From: Colias croceus
Taxonomy: Eukaryota; Arthropoda; Insecta; Lepidoptera; Pieridae
Direction of reading: 5' to 3'
Length of the DNA stretch: 64,000 nucleotides
Assembly (NCBI RefSeq): GCF_905220415.1
Contig: NC_059564.1
Coordinates: 3,670,501 to 3,734,500, forward strand
The notes beneath the pieces were generated by a model. The model was not told the DNA's origin. It saw nothing but the letters and a program-made list of their open reading frames with translations, and did not search any database. Of this stretch, positions 23,701 to 31,008 are shown one piece after another. A program made the position numbers and the translations under genes. Every line of letters begins with the position of its first letter. Positions within the stretch are counted from its first letter, which is position 1.

Positions 23701-26454
23701 TGTATGTTTGGGTGTAGATAATTGAATTAAAAGAAATAATACATAAATAAAATAAATGAATATCCATATTCCTATTTCAATACGAATTTCATATTTTTAT
23801 CATGTTATACATAACTAAAAATAAATATTTCAGGACAATTTTCACACACGGCACGATCTGATCCCATACTGAGCTTTCGCTTGTTATGGAAACCAGATGG
23901 CTGATAAACATACATATATAATTTTAAATAAAGACTTATATAGATAACTAGAGGTCCGCCCCGGCTTCGCCCGTGGTACATATTTCGCAATAAAAGGTAG
24001 CCTATGTACTTTCTCGGGTATCAAAATATCTCCATACCAAATTTCATGCAATCGGTTCAGTAGTTTAGGCGTGATTGAGTAACAGACAGAGTTACTTTCG
24101 CATTTATAATATTAGTATGGATTAGCACCCAGACACAGAGCAAATATCTATGTTCATCACACAAATATTTGCCCTGGGTGGGAATCGAACCCACAACCTC
24201 TAACTTGGAAGGCAGGGCCAGTACCAACCAAGCCAACCGGTCAGTGAAAAAATACAGTTAATATAATTTTGTTAACAGAAATGTCACAACCATCACCGCA
24301 CACAATGAAGTCGGCTGTGGATTCAGCAAATGAAGTGGAAGCTAGCGTTGAGGGGCAGAAGAAAAAACCACAAGCAGGTATATTATTTAATTCATACATA
24401 AGTATTGCCGCGGATTCGCTCGCGATGTACTACGATAGAAGAACTATATTAAATTTTTTTGTATAACAGAGATGACTAAACGTATTTGAAACGGCTTGAC
24501 CGATTTTTATTAAAGTTGTATATATGCAATAGGTCAGGAATTCTTCAAAATTTTATTATAATCGTCAGTCCCTTTTTGTGTACTTTTGATATGTTAGATT
24601 TTAGACTACATTTCATTCAAGGAACCTACATTTTATTAATTTTTATCCATATTTGTACTGTATGTATATTCTGTACGTCTATATACTAGTAATCATTGTT
24701 TATATAATCGTAAAACTTATTATATTTATAGGAAGAAACAAGAAGAACGCAAACACAACACCATCCAAACCGCCGCTCAAACGGCAGAACTCTAAAAAGC
24801 AACAAAACGACAAAGAAGACAACGAAGAAGAAACAGACAAATCGGAAAACGAAAAAGATAAAGAAAAAGATTCAGACACACAAAACGCAGACAGTGAAAA
24901 GACAAATGACACAGAGAAAGAATCAAATAACACAGACGATGTAGAAGAAAGCACAGAAAAGACAGAAGACACAGAAGAATCAGAGAAAGACACAGAAGAT
25001 AATAAGAATGACGAATTAAATAATGACACAGAAAAAACAAATGACGCAGAAATGGAAGTTGATGAAGATTTAAATAGTAAAGAAGAAGAATCTAAAGAAG
25101 ATTCTGCGAAAGAATCTACAAAAGAAGCAGAAAGCACAGACAAAGTAAAAGATAAATCAAAAGATTCAGACAAAGAAGACGCGAAAGATAAGAAGGAAAA
25201 AGACAAGCCGAAAGAAAGCGCGGACAAATCTAAAGACAGTAAAGATAAACCGAACGGCAAAGAGAAGAAAGATAACGGTGAAAAGAAAGATAGTACGCAA
25301 AGCAAAGATAAAGCAAAAGATAGCACGGATAGGAAAGATAGGGCTGAAAAGCGTAAACTAAGCACGGAAAGTAAAAAGGAGCAGAGTCCAAATGCGGAAG
25401 ACAAGGTGAATAAAGATAAAGATTCGGATAAAGAAAAAGATAAAGATAGCCCTAAAGAAGATGAGCCGAGAGCGAAGAGGACGAGAGAGGTAAGTTTTAA
25501 CTAGATATTGCTCAATTTTATACAGATTTTAAAAGATAGCTGATAATATATAAAAGATAATCTTGTTAGTTATTCCACTTATAAATCAAGATTTTCTGTT
25601 CTCTATTTGTATGCTAAATTTCATTGTAATCGGTTCAGTAGTATTTGCGTGAAAGAGTAACAAACATACATACACATACATCCATCCTCACAAACTTTCG
25701 CATTTATAATATTGAGTAGGATTTGATTTAAACATCCGTAGTTATGTCTTTACCAATGTTTTATTGGTATTTTTTGTCTCGCTTGCCCCAATTTCATATT
25801 AAAATTTGTTTTCAAATAAAAAATACCCTGCTCGGAATTTTTTATTTTTTAATTCAGTAGATTAAAAGATTATCGTCTTTGTAATATTTGTGCAGATTGA
25901 TATTTAAATTTAACTCATTATAGCTTACTAATATTATGTTATTATTTATGTATTAAAGAAAATAATCTAAAATTATTAATAACTAGCTTCCGCCCACGAC
26001 TTTGTACGTGCATCCCCGTTTTTCCCCGTTCCCGCAAGAATTTCGGGAAATCCTTTCTTAGCGGATGCCTACGTCCTAACATCTACCTGAATGCCAAATT
26101 TCAGCCCGATACGTCCAGTGGTTTGGGCTGTGCGTTGATAGATCACTATGTCAGTCACCTTTGAGTTATTTATATAGATACTAGCTTACCGCCCGCGGCT
26201 TCGCCCGCTTTCTCTAAAACGATTTGAGATTTAAACTATCCTATCTCTCAAGTTGGATAGAACTGCACATGATGTGCGAATTTTATTATAATCGGTAAAG
26301 TGGTTTAGGAGTCCATTGAGGACAAACATTGTGACACGAGATTTATATATATTAAGATATGTTTATTTATATGAATTTTTATTATATTTTTCAGAGCAAG
26401 AAGACTGAACCGCCACCGCCGCGATCGCCGACAAAAAGGAAGTCGAAAGCTTGA
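4889..26454 (+). CDS. HDGFL2/JASPer-like: LEDGF/HDGFL2-family chromatin reader, long isoform (PWWP + IBD)
   Basis: Sixteen coding exons keep one frame with GT-AG borders: 4889-4975, 5426-5481, 5933-6095, 6608-6709, 7682-7762, 8466-8638, 10208-10349, 10723-10759, 18298-18462, 19287-19388, 20510-20644, 21769-21950, 22848-22974, 24279-24377, 24732-25489, 26395-26454. The product is 822 aa. Residues about 10-100 form a PWWP domain (GYPAWPA at 22-28). Residues 103-280 are acidic and basic linkers with an AT-hook-like SGRKIRPKR. Residues about 370-500 match the LEDGF integrase-binding domain (CLKLLDELM, then KRMRAYVG). Residues 551-803 are a Lys/Glu/Asp/Ser-rich tail, and the C-terminus is basic. 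The family binds H3K36-methylated nucleosomes through PWWP and recruits partners through the IBD. Two in-frame ATGs six bases apart (4889, 4895) are possible starts. A polyadenylation signal lies at 27980. Exon calls come from frame continuity and homology recall, not transcripts. Confidence 0.9.
6434..6585 (-). mobile_element. HelE Helitron fragment
   Basis: The internal part and 5' end are kept (ATACTATATAGTGA); the CTAG end is missing. Lies upstream of exon 6608. Confidence 0.75.
6795..6989 (-). mobile_element. HelA Helitron copy
   Basis: CTAGCTGTTCCCCGCGG at left, AGTATAGA at right, flanked by A and T. Confidence 0.9.
7099..7285 (-). mobile_element. HelE Helitron copy
   Basis: CTAGTTTACCGCCCGCGG at left and ATACTATGTAGTGA at right. 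Confidence 0.85.
7465..7655 (+). mobile_element. HelA Helitron copy
   Basis: Full: A|TCTATACTAAT ... GCGCAGCTAG|T. Lies 26 bases before exon 7682. Confidence 0.9.
7811..7912 (+). mobile_element. HelB Helitron, internally deleted
   Basis: Only about 100 bp, but both ends are kept (TCCTACTAATATTATAAATG and GCGGAAAGCTAG). Confidence 0.85.
8091..8266 (+). mobile_element. HelF Helitron copy
   Basis: TCTATATGTATATAAAATTC start, ACAGCTAG end. The 3' hairpin is diverged. Confidence 0.65.
8672..8803. mobile_element. Palindromic MITE (AGAAGTGAAACTTCTTT family)
   Basis: Ends AGAAGTGAAACTTCTTT and AAGAAGTTTCACTTC are inverted, with TGACGTGAC inside. Other members lie at 17981, 20334, 46425 and 56101. 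Confidence 0.7.
8879..9055 (+). mobile_element. HelD Helitron copy
   Basis: TCTTAATATATATAAATC start and GGTAAGCTAG end before T. Confidence 0.85.
9058..9254 (+). mobile_element. HelB Helitron, degraded
   Basis: Keeps GAAATTTAGCACACATATAG and ACGGGAACGGGAACTATGCG; both ends are eroded. Confidence 0.7.
9511..9705 (-). mobile_element. HelA Helitron copy
   Basis: CTAGCTGCGTTCCGCGG at left, AGTATAGA at right. Confidence 0.9.
9839..9930 (+). mobile_element. HelE Helitron, truncated
   Basis: A|TCACTACATAGTATAAAAC start; stops after about 90 bases next to a HelA copy. Confidence 0.75.
9932..10126 (-). mobile_element. HelA Helitron copy
   Basis: CTAGCTTCTCCGCGCGG at left, AGTATAGA at right. Lies 80 bases before exon 10208. 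Confidence 0.9.
10398..10675 (+). mobile_element. tRNA-derived SINE (family 1)
   Basis: The head has A box GGCTTAGTTGGTAGTG and B box GGGTTGAATTCCC, followed by a body unrelated to tRNA and an A/T-rich tail. A reversed copy lies at 23815-24246. It sits in the intron between exons 7 and 8. Confidence 0.8.
11436..11653 (+). mobile_element. HelC Helitron copy
   Basis: A|TCCGTACTAATATTATAAAT, CTGTCTGTCTGTC, and end GGTGGAAAGCTAG|T. Lies just before the alternative terminal exon. Confidence 0.9.
11713..12554 (+). other. Alternative terminal exon of the LEDGF-like gene
   Basis: The exon is open for 280 codons from a clear acceptor (taattacag) to TAA. It begins IPFPSTSQGN, has a basic patch (KNNKPKKKF), then a long Asn/Asp/Ser-rich segment, and ends NALYIKMKCSK. 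The segment near residue 230 of this tail (TQLGDMGFNVFYTKYLKENP) looks more ordered than the rest. I do not recognise a domain. Confidence 0.6.
12750..12941 (+). mobile_element. HelA Helitron copy
   Basis: A|TCTTTACTTAATATTATAAAG start; the end has drifted to GCACAGCTTG. Confidence 0.85.
13046..13098 (+). repeat. 53-bp direct repeat, left copy
   Basis: It matches 18208-18260 at 51 of 53 bases. The two copies bracket the Helitron-LINE-MITE complex in the host intron; the right copy lies just before exon 18298. Confidence 0.85.
13506..14573 (+). CDS. LINE ORF1: PHD-finger nucleic-acid-binding protein
   Basis: The ORF encodes 355 aa. Residues about 5-55 form a C4HC3 PHD finger (CSACN, CTNGNCHHLYHQDC, WVCPVC). 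Residues about 90-200 are a heptad-rich coiled coil (IRKLRDEMNSKFENQEKCL onward), probably for trimerisation. Residues about 215-340 resemble the RRM and C-terminal domain of LINE ORF1 proteins (GFHRVAKLD, PRNIILKMNNQRTRDDFL). Such proteins coat LINE RNA and act as chaperones. No internal stop is present. Confidence 0.85.
   Translation: MMVACSACNVNILVTQKRIKCTNGNCHHLYHQDCVKFNETTGVRSKWVCPVCVASRPKVGDNSNTPVHGKVPRDLMTTPVSSVPTTSDNDTVILEIRKLRDEMNSKFENQEKCLNKYNSTLIKVQQDLKDLGSQFSLIREELDEAIKSIKFLSDAHDDQIKINEHTESSLSKILDENSFLRSELNLLNTKMAQLEQSSRDNNLEIQCVPEQRNENLLNIINKIASTVKYDLKDTYIAGFHRVAKLDSESKRPRNIILKMNNQRTRDDFLAAIKTFNRQNGEKLNTSLIGLAGAKSPIFISEHLSPANKQLHAATRLAAKEKKYDFIWIRNARIFIRKDIKSEAKWVKNLDFLKTL
14650..17517 (+). 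CDS. LINE ORF2: APE-type endonuclease and reverse transcriptase
   Basis: The first ATG of the frame is at 14704 (937 aa), but the endonuclease start motif YQNVRGLRTK is encoded at 14650, upstream of it, so the functional reading begins earlier by a route not visible here. Endonuclease motifs include LTETWL, GDFN, RILDLVL and DAHHPAL. RT motifs follow in order: LTPIHKAG, YRPISILS, QHGFLPRKST, YTDFRKAFD, GIPQGSHLGPL and the catalytic YADD. The C-terminal part contains RMRFLK-like and SPSYQVHSDRIERVQKRFL segments usual in Jockey/CR1 elements. The frame is fully open to TAA at 17517, suggesting recent insertion. Confidence 0.92.
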   Translation, partial: YQNVRGLRTKTEEFYKSILLNNYDVIILTETWLNSGVFDHELFDQRYNVFRRDRSSTSSSEHKRDGGGVLVAVNNRFRVIRNFNWESACEDLWLSLKINNSFLIHICAVYIPSPVNSSYLETFLNNTTQIIHNDVNSQRSSTFLIGDFNLWELVWQRDRDLNYLTTSSNCSSLSTYFLDSLAFNNLQQCNAVANSNDRILDLVLASEPSHVNVYNADLPLVSIDAHHPALKIIIENPSQRHLKPNSDIVLYDFYKCNYEVINFELEQVDWTSQWINASNVDEMVTTFYDIVLNIIKSNTPVRKLRNEKYPTWFSRPLIKSLKEKAKFHSKYLKYGNLRDKLQFDLLRRRCKDMLDHCYSEFKNHAADHLRHRPKHFWKFFKDKMSNCTNLPHEMVFNNTVVKGGQEICNAFSDFFQSVYSYSSNSTSFSINMHDADTDSGVAPFSTLVISEKEVLNRLKLLDANKGPGPDAIPPIFYKNCAKGLYIPLTLIFNESLKLSFFPSTWKLAHLTPIHKAGSLNEIAQYRPISILSTPGKVLEDIVNTKLLAHIKCKIDQNQHGFLPRKSTNTNLVGYVSDIAEALDKNLEVHAVYTDFRKAFDLVNHDLLLHKLSNMGIHGSLLRWCESYLRNRSQLVSIRGFKSTPYTIPSGIPQGSHLGPLFFLIFVNDLPRVIQSNYRMYADDLKVYRTIKDKTDVNILQSDLNNIQKWCTNNHMCLNINKCYHITFSRKKIRTPVTYQINNLPLTEVSFIRDLGVIMDSSLSFRIHYDHIVKKASQLSGFVTRQMRFLKQPQLTILIYSTLVRGILEYCSAVWSPSYQVHSDRIERVQKRFLYHLSYSDHKCRVLTSYDQRLSYFNLSGLHTRRKVADILFLYKVLHGEADCPDVLERICLSIPRITTRLHNRLCFLPPLSKTNLGQHAPLFRMCTYANSIRSEIDIFSGSLVSIRNKLLNLIK
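17981..18156. mobile_element. Palindromic MITE, GAAGTGAAAACTTCTTT family, diverged
   Basis: The left end GAAGTGAAAACTTCTTT and right end TTTTCACTTCTGCC are inverted. It lies in the bracketed intron complex. Confidence 0.5.
18208..18260 (+). repeat. 53-bp direct repeat, right copy
   Basis: This is the partner of 13046-13098. It ends 38 bases before an exon and may include branch-point sequence. Confidence 0.85.
18483..18675 (-). mobile_element. HelE Helitron copy
   Basis: CTAG at 18483 lies only 20 bases after the exon ending at 18462. The far end reaches TATACTATGTA. Confidence 0.85.
18830..18997. mobile_element. TIR MITE (GATTTTTCAATCCTTGG family), copy 1
   Basis: About 30-bp inverted ends (AATTTTTCAATCCTTGGTTA and TAACCAAGGATTGAAAAAT). 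Copies 2 and 3 are at 21977 and 57467. Confidence 0.8.
19084..19256 (+). mobile_element. HelA Helitron copy
   Basis: A|TCTATACTAATATTAT ... CACAGCTAG|T, ending 30 bases before the exon at 19287. Confidence 0.88.
19588..20282 (+). mobile_element. HelC Helitron interrupted by a MITE
   Basis: Left part to 19636 (CTGTCTGTCTGTTACTC), right part from 20106 to GCGGAAAGCTAG. The reading ACGCCTTAACTACTGAACC is restored when the MITE is removed. Confidence 0.85.
19637..20105. mobile_element. PIF/Harbinger-type MITE, 469 bp
   Basis: Perfect terminal inverted repeats of about 26 bp start GGGGCCATCCATAAAGTACG. Flanking TAA (19634-19636 and 20106-20108) is a 3-bp target duplication, as in PIF/Harbinger. 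C-rich subterminal tracts lie at both sides. No ORF. Confidence 0.85.
20334..20469. mobile_element. Palindromic MITE (GTGAAACTTCT family)
   Basis: Closely matches 8672-8803, with TGACGTGAC and GCATGACGCGACC inside. Lies 40 bases before exon 20510. Confidence 0.65.
20718..20890 (-). mobile_element. HelB Helitron copy
   Basis: CTAGATTTTCGCCCGCGGC at left; the 5' end is eroded near 20890. Confidence 0.75.
21219..21411 (+). mobile_element. tRNA-derived SINE (family 2), diverged head
   Basis: B box GGGTTCGATTCCCGGTGGAG, then AGGACACAGAAGGCTGATCA and a T-rich tail. The complete copy is at 52443-52656. Confidence 0.75.
21977..22151. mobile_element. TIR MITE (GATTTTTCAATCCTTGG family), copy 2
   Basis: Inverted ends as in copy 1. 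Begins 26 bases after the exon ending at 21950. Confidence 0.8.
22480..22690 (-). mobile_element. LINE 3' end fragment (tentative)
   Basis: AATATTTATTGCCACATTAA followed by CAGCGCTGATTTTCAGTCTG resembles the reversed 3' UTR of a non-LTR element; a similar block lies at 36070-36300. Confidence 0.4.
22988..23135 (+). repeat. Structured repeat of unknown family, copy 1
   Basis: AGCTATTGCATAGCTTCTAT ... GGCATAGCATGCAATAGC: the ends are imperfect inverted repeats, and a T run follows. It is GC-rich inside and closely similar to 55109-55275. It begins about 14 bases after an exon donor. Confidence 0.8.
23150..23340 (+). mobile_element. Helitron copy, diverged family
   Basis: TACTAATATAATATTATAAATG start, GCGGCATAACTTG end. 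Related to HelB/HelH. Confidence 0.65.
23381..23570 (-). mobile_element. HelA Helitron copy
   Basis: CTAGTTGTTTCCCGCGG at left, AGTATAGA at right. Confidence 0.88.
23815..24246 (-). mobile_element. tRNA-derived SINE (family 1), split by a Helitron
   Basis: The tRNA-like head is at the right (reverse of GGGTTCGATTCCC) and the body at the left, with a HelC Helitron at 23948-24121 inside. The other copy (10398) shows the uninterrupted sequence. Confidence 0.85.
23948..24121 (-). mobile_element. HelC Helitron with a reconstructable empty site
   Basis: CTAGAGGTCCGCCCCGGC at left, AGTATGGA at right. Removing it joins TATAGATA-A to T-TAGCACC, matching the paralogous SINE TATAGATAATTAACACG. Insertion between A and T without duplication is the Helitron signature. 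Confidence 0.93.
25612..25721 (-). mobile_element. HelB Helitron, 5' half only
   Basis: GTGAAAGAGTAACAAACATA then CTTTCGCATTTATAATATTG. The CTAG end is absent. Confidence 0.75.
25983..26178 (-). mobile_element. Helitron copy, diverged family
   Basis: CTAGCTTCCGCCCACGAC at left, TATATAGA at right. Directly adjoins the next copy. Confidence 0.7.
26181..26357 (-). mobile_element. HelD Helitron copy
   Basis: CTAGCTTACCGCCCGCGGC at left, ATATTAAGA at right. Lies 37 bases before the last exon (26395). Confidence 0.88.
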
Positions 26455-28000
26455 ACAAAATATTAGAAATTATTATTAAGTTGTTTTCTTAACGGACTTG
26501 CAGGAATTGTATCAAAATATTTGATTTTTTTTTATATTATTTTAACAGATTTTGTATGTGAAAATAGAAGTTTTTGTCTATAAAAGGTATGGTGTAAATG
26601 TATGGGGAAATGATTTTGTAGATCTTCAATATAGAAACGTAATTTATTGCATCAAAAATAGTATTTTGATAAGTTGATATTTCTTTATGGCAATATTCTC
26701 TAATACTTAAAATCTGCAGAATATTTTTGTGTGTTTTAAAAGTTATGAATTCATAAATTATCTGTTATTAAATTTTTTATTGATTTTTTATTACATTAAT
26801 ATTAAGATTTTGGGGTCATTTTAATAATAAAAGTCGATTAGAATATTATTCACTATCAATAACTTTAACAAATGAAAAAATATAACAAATTTTAAAAGAA
26901 TACCAATTGTAATAAGTCTAAAAACACCATCGATTCCTGCAAATCCGTTACGAATGTCGCAGTCCACGTTTATATATAGAAAATTATTTTAAGTATTAAA
27001 AAAAACTATAAATAGAAATAAGGTGCATATTATGAGTACATAACACTTGACATTCATGCAATTTTTTTTTATATAAATAAAATTATTTAGATTTTTAGTA
27101 AATTTTCACACAAAAAATCTCTTGACTATAGAAAAAACTACAAAATAGGAAATTCAAGTTTAGTGTAATACATATATACACTTATAAAAACCTATAAAAA
27201 TATCTAATATAAAATAATATGTAGTTTGGTTTCTACTAATCTCAATCAGACACATAAAGCTTAGGTTAATTTTATGTATAAATTGAAAAAATAACCTTAT
27301 ACGTAATATTAAAAATAAAACCTTTCAAAGGTTTCATAAAAATCATTTTAAAGACAAGTTCTTTTAATTTTATGGTTTAATGGAAAAGTTATTCCTTCAT
27401 TAACATAAGAATTGCATAAATGTTACTCGTTGAAAATTGTATACAAGAGTAATAAAATGACGCAGTTTTAATTCATTTTATATAAAAATAAGTTTTTTCT
27501 GAGGCTACGCCGCTCATTGCATGCAACATAATATATAAATCTATAAAAACTTAGACATCTTTATTTTTTCCCTTCAAAATATATTCATAACTAAAAATTA
27601 AAACGTTTTTGATAAATTTAAGATGTGTCTTAAGTTTTTGTTTAATCTGTGCTTACATAAAGCATTTTCAATTGTTTTAGAGGCATAAATTGTTTGTTAA
27701 AAATATTAGAATTTACTGCCATGAAACTCATACGATATCGTATTTTTAACAATACTTATGTATTTGCCTTTACAAATATGATATTGACTTCAACTGTTTT
27801 CATAGTATAATATAAAATAGAGATAATTTTTGGTATAAAAAATATACCCATATCAAAATAGTATATTTTAAATAAAACGTATATAAATTATGTTAAGTTA
27901 CGAAGTACACACATTTATATTTTTTATTTAGTTATACAATCGTGGACTGTTTATTGTTGTAAATATCTACAAATTCGGAAATAAAAGTTTTTTTCTATTA
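26455..28000 (+). other. 3' UTR of the LEDGF-like gene
   Basis: About 1.5 kb of AT-rich sequence follows the TGA without a transposon that I recognise, unlike nearly all the introns. AATAAA occurs at 27980-27985 and a T/G-rich stretch follows. The lack of insertions suggests constraint on an exon. It contains a 19-bp imperfect inverted repeat (26491-26509 and 26931-26949). Confidence 0.6.
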
Positions 28001-28493
28001 TCTGTGGTTTTATTTTGTCACTTTGTAAAAGCTTTATGCACGAAATGCATAATTTTAATGGATACTAGTCGTAAATATCCCGGTAAAAAGTAAAAAGTAG
28101 TAAATATTCAGACTAGGCTATAACTCTGTACCAAACATTCAGATCAGATCAGCAGTTTTTACGAGAAAGAGTTTAATTTTAACTAACAAGGAACATTTAT
28201 TTATTTTTATTACTAGAAAATTTATTAGAATGCATTCACTTACACTGTCGTGTTTATAATAAGTACTAGGATTAGTTAAAATTTGGACTTTGGAAAAAAT
28301 CAGTCCTGAGATTAAAAAACTGTTTTTTGGTAGATAGTCTGTGATTAAATTACATAATAATACAAATGAAAAGTGACCACGTATTTATTTATTCATACTT
28401 TGAATTCTGATCATCATGGAGACAAAAATAAAACAATTTAGCTTATAAATATATTTATTTTGAATGACTTTATCACAGAGCAAGTAATGGACT

Positions 28494-30040
28494 TTATCTA
28501 TAATAGCGTCGCGGTCGACGTCTTTTTTGCATGTTTTCTGCTGGGTACATTTGACGAATTTTCTTAGCGTTTTCAGCTGCTTCATTTCTTACTGAAATAA
28601 ATAAAACAAGTTAAAAAGATATTCAAATTGTAGGTTCTTTATTGGAATCCATACTTCCATACTAATATTATAAATGCGAAAGTAACTCTGTCTGTCTGTT
28701 ACTCAATCACGCCTAAACTACTGAACCAATTTGCATGAAATTTGGTATGGAGATATTTTGATAGCCGAGAAAGGACACTCTACCTTTTATTGCGAAATAT
28801 GTACTACGGGCGAAGCCGGGGCGGACCACTAGTATACTATATTTAATTACTCATGGCATATAATATAATAATGTCTGTCCTTTAACTGTCCAAAAGCCAT
28901 GTTTTCAAATTCCTAAATATATTGTGAAATAGCAAAGCAAGGCTGGTATTTTTAAGTGCAATCTGGATACCTAAGTTTATATTTTAATGATTACAATGAA
29001 CATTTAGTTAGACTTAGATCAGTACATAAAGGAAAGACAAACTAGACATACCTACGAAGCGAATATTAAAGTGACTGCAGTACTTACTTATCTACATAAT
29101 AAAACAAAACTTATTCATAATGCGGGAATCGAACCCGGCCACTTTGAAAACTCCAATTTCTTGTGTAACAAGAAAAATAATAAGGCTGTTTTTACGCATT
29201 AATCATAAGATTTAGTAATAGACACGTAAAAATATTAAACTTACGTTCATCAGAGACGTTCTGTGGCATACCGTACATATTAAAACCGATCCCATTACAC
29301 CCGACATGCATAGGAAATCTCGATTTTGTACATTTATTTTCCATATCCGTTCTCGGATACGGAGTGTAACGTCCTTGAAATAATTCCAAATAATCATTTC
29401 CTTGTGGAATTACATGGTTTTTATTAATTGGCCGAAGTTTATACTCGTTTATGTTTTTATTTTGTGAATACAGACCACAAGTTTTAGCTTCATCTTCGTC
29501 AATAAATTCGAAATCAGACGAATGGTAACTTAACCTATCGCTATCTAACGATATTGTTTCTAAAAAGTCTGTTTCATCATCGCCAGAACTTATCCTAATA
29601 ATATCCTCTGCGTTCTCCTCTTTTATATCATCTAATGACATGCTACGCTTTACTTTACTTAAAGTTTCGTAATTTTTTTCGAGCAAAGTTTTTAGTGAAG
29701 GTTCGTCTTTGACTGTACTTGTATCTTCATAGCGTATGGGCAATTCGTAGTTATTAATATAAATATGCGCTGCATTTTCACTGCTTTGTGATAAATTAGT
29801 ATTAGAATGTGATTGGTTGTCCATTGTACCATTTTGAGCCGACAAATCATTATTAAAATCTGCATTTTCATTTTTAAAACGATTAAGAAAATTGTTGAAA
29901 TCATTTAAATATGTTGCTTGTTGGACGATAGGAAATTTTTCATATTTTGCTGAAGGATTCATTTCAAGAAATTTATGCTTCACTAATAAGTCTGAAAATC
30001 TGTTGATTTTAATTTTGTGAATTAGAATAAATGTAGACAT
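28494..30040 (-). CDS. Unidentified two-exon protein, 297 aa
   Basis: Exon 1 runs 30040 to 29245 (265 codons plus 1 nt, donor GTAAGT). Exon 2 runs 28591 to 28494 (acceptor TTTCAG) and restores the frame to a TAA stop. AATAAA on the minus strand is at 28459-28454. The protein is acidic in the middle (DDIKEENAEDII, SGDDETDFLE, FEFIDEDEA). It then has a Cys/Gly/Met-rich stretch (HVGCNGIGFNMYGMPQ) and ends strongly basic (MQKRRRPRRYYR). No signal peptide or transmembrane segment is evident. The ATG at 30040 has a reasonable AAA context, but a second Met 26 residues in (MNPSAKYEKFP) could be the true start. It is convergent with the LEDGF-like gene. I do not recognise the family; a nuclear protein is a guess from the charge pattern. 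Confidence 0.7.
28656..28832 (+). mobile_element. HelC Helitron copy
   Basis: TCCATACTAATATTATAAAT start, GCGGACCACTAG end. Lies in the intron of the 297-aa gene. Confidence 0.88.
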
Positions 30041-30765
30041 TTAATTTTGATACTTATACAAGTATAAATTATAATACACTACGATTACAATATGAATAAA
30101 TTCTTACCTCAATCATTAATAATTAAGTATTCAATTTTAATTTTTATCATTTAATCGCTAATCTTATTATTAATAAGTTAATGTTATAATAATTAATATC
30201 TCCGACGACATTAAAATTCATTAGCCTTCATATTTTGGAGGGAAATATTCATAGACATAGACAATATTTATTTTTCTTCATCGACTACAGCTGATGATAA
30301 GCTGATGGAGTGATGGCTGATGCAGTTGCCACTTAATAATTGCCATCTTCAAAGTTAAATGCTTAAAACTAAAATAAATATTGAATTACGACGATTTAAA
30401 TGCTGGACTGAATATTGTGTGCATTTATGCATAACGTTTTTATTTCAATTTATAAAATTATTTGGGTCCTTGTTCACACATGTAGGTATATGATTGCAGT
30501 AATGATAGGTCAAGTAGGTACAATTTAATTGGCGTATCTTTCTAACAATTAATATCAAAGATTGTATCACTAGCTGCAAGGTACCTTATTATAAATAAAT
30601 AATAAAAATTATGCATAACAAATACAAAAGAATAATAAAAAATAATTTTCGCAAATCGTAAAAGGTTATGGACTTGGTTATGCGTAGTCATAATTAAAAT
30701 ATAAGAAAATATAAGGGTTAGTCTTGTGGTTAGACAGGAAAAAAACAAAACAATACATTTTCACA
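30041..30765. other. Intergenic stretch, no gene seen
   Basis: AT-rich sequence between the start of the 297-aa gene and the 3' end of TMA7. It should hold the promoter of the former; no clear motif or repeat is recognised. Confidence 0.4.
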
Positions 30766-31008
30766 ACTTTTTATTTAATAATAAAATGCAAGTAGGTATA
30801 TAAATTATTTTAATGGACTATTGTACACCCATTCGGATTACATATTATACAATATAGCCAAAACTATGGCAGTGCCGTGTTGGACATATTTAGTTACACC
30901 ATAGACAATATTTTTTATAGAATGGAAAAAATGCTTATCGCTCATGGAGCCAAAAGAACTTAAAAACAATTAAACCTAAAGATTATAATATTTAATTTTG
31001 ATTGATTG

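Noticed and set aside
24700..25404. 234-codon minus-strand ORF (Ser/Leu/Phe-rich)
   Set aside because: It is the mirror of the Lys/Glu/Asp-rich exon; low-complexity coding DNA leaves the opposite strand open.
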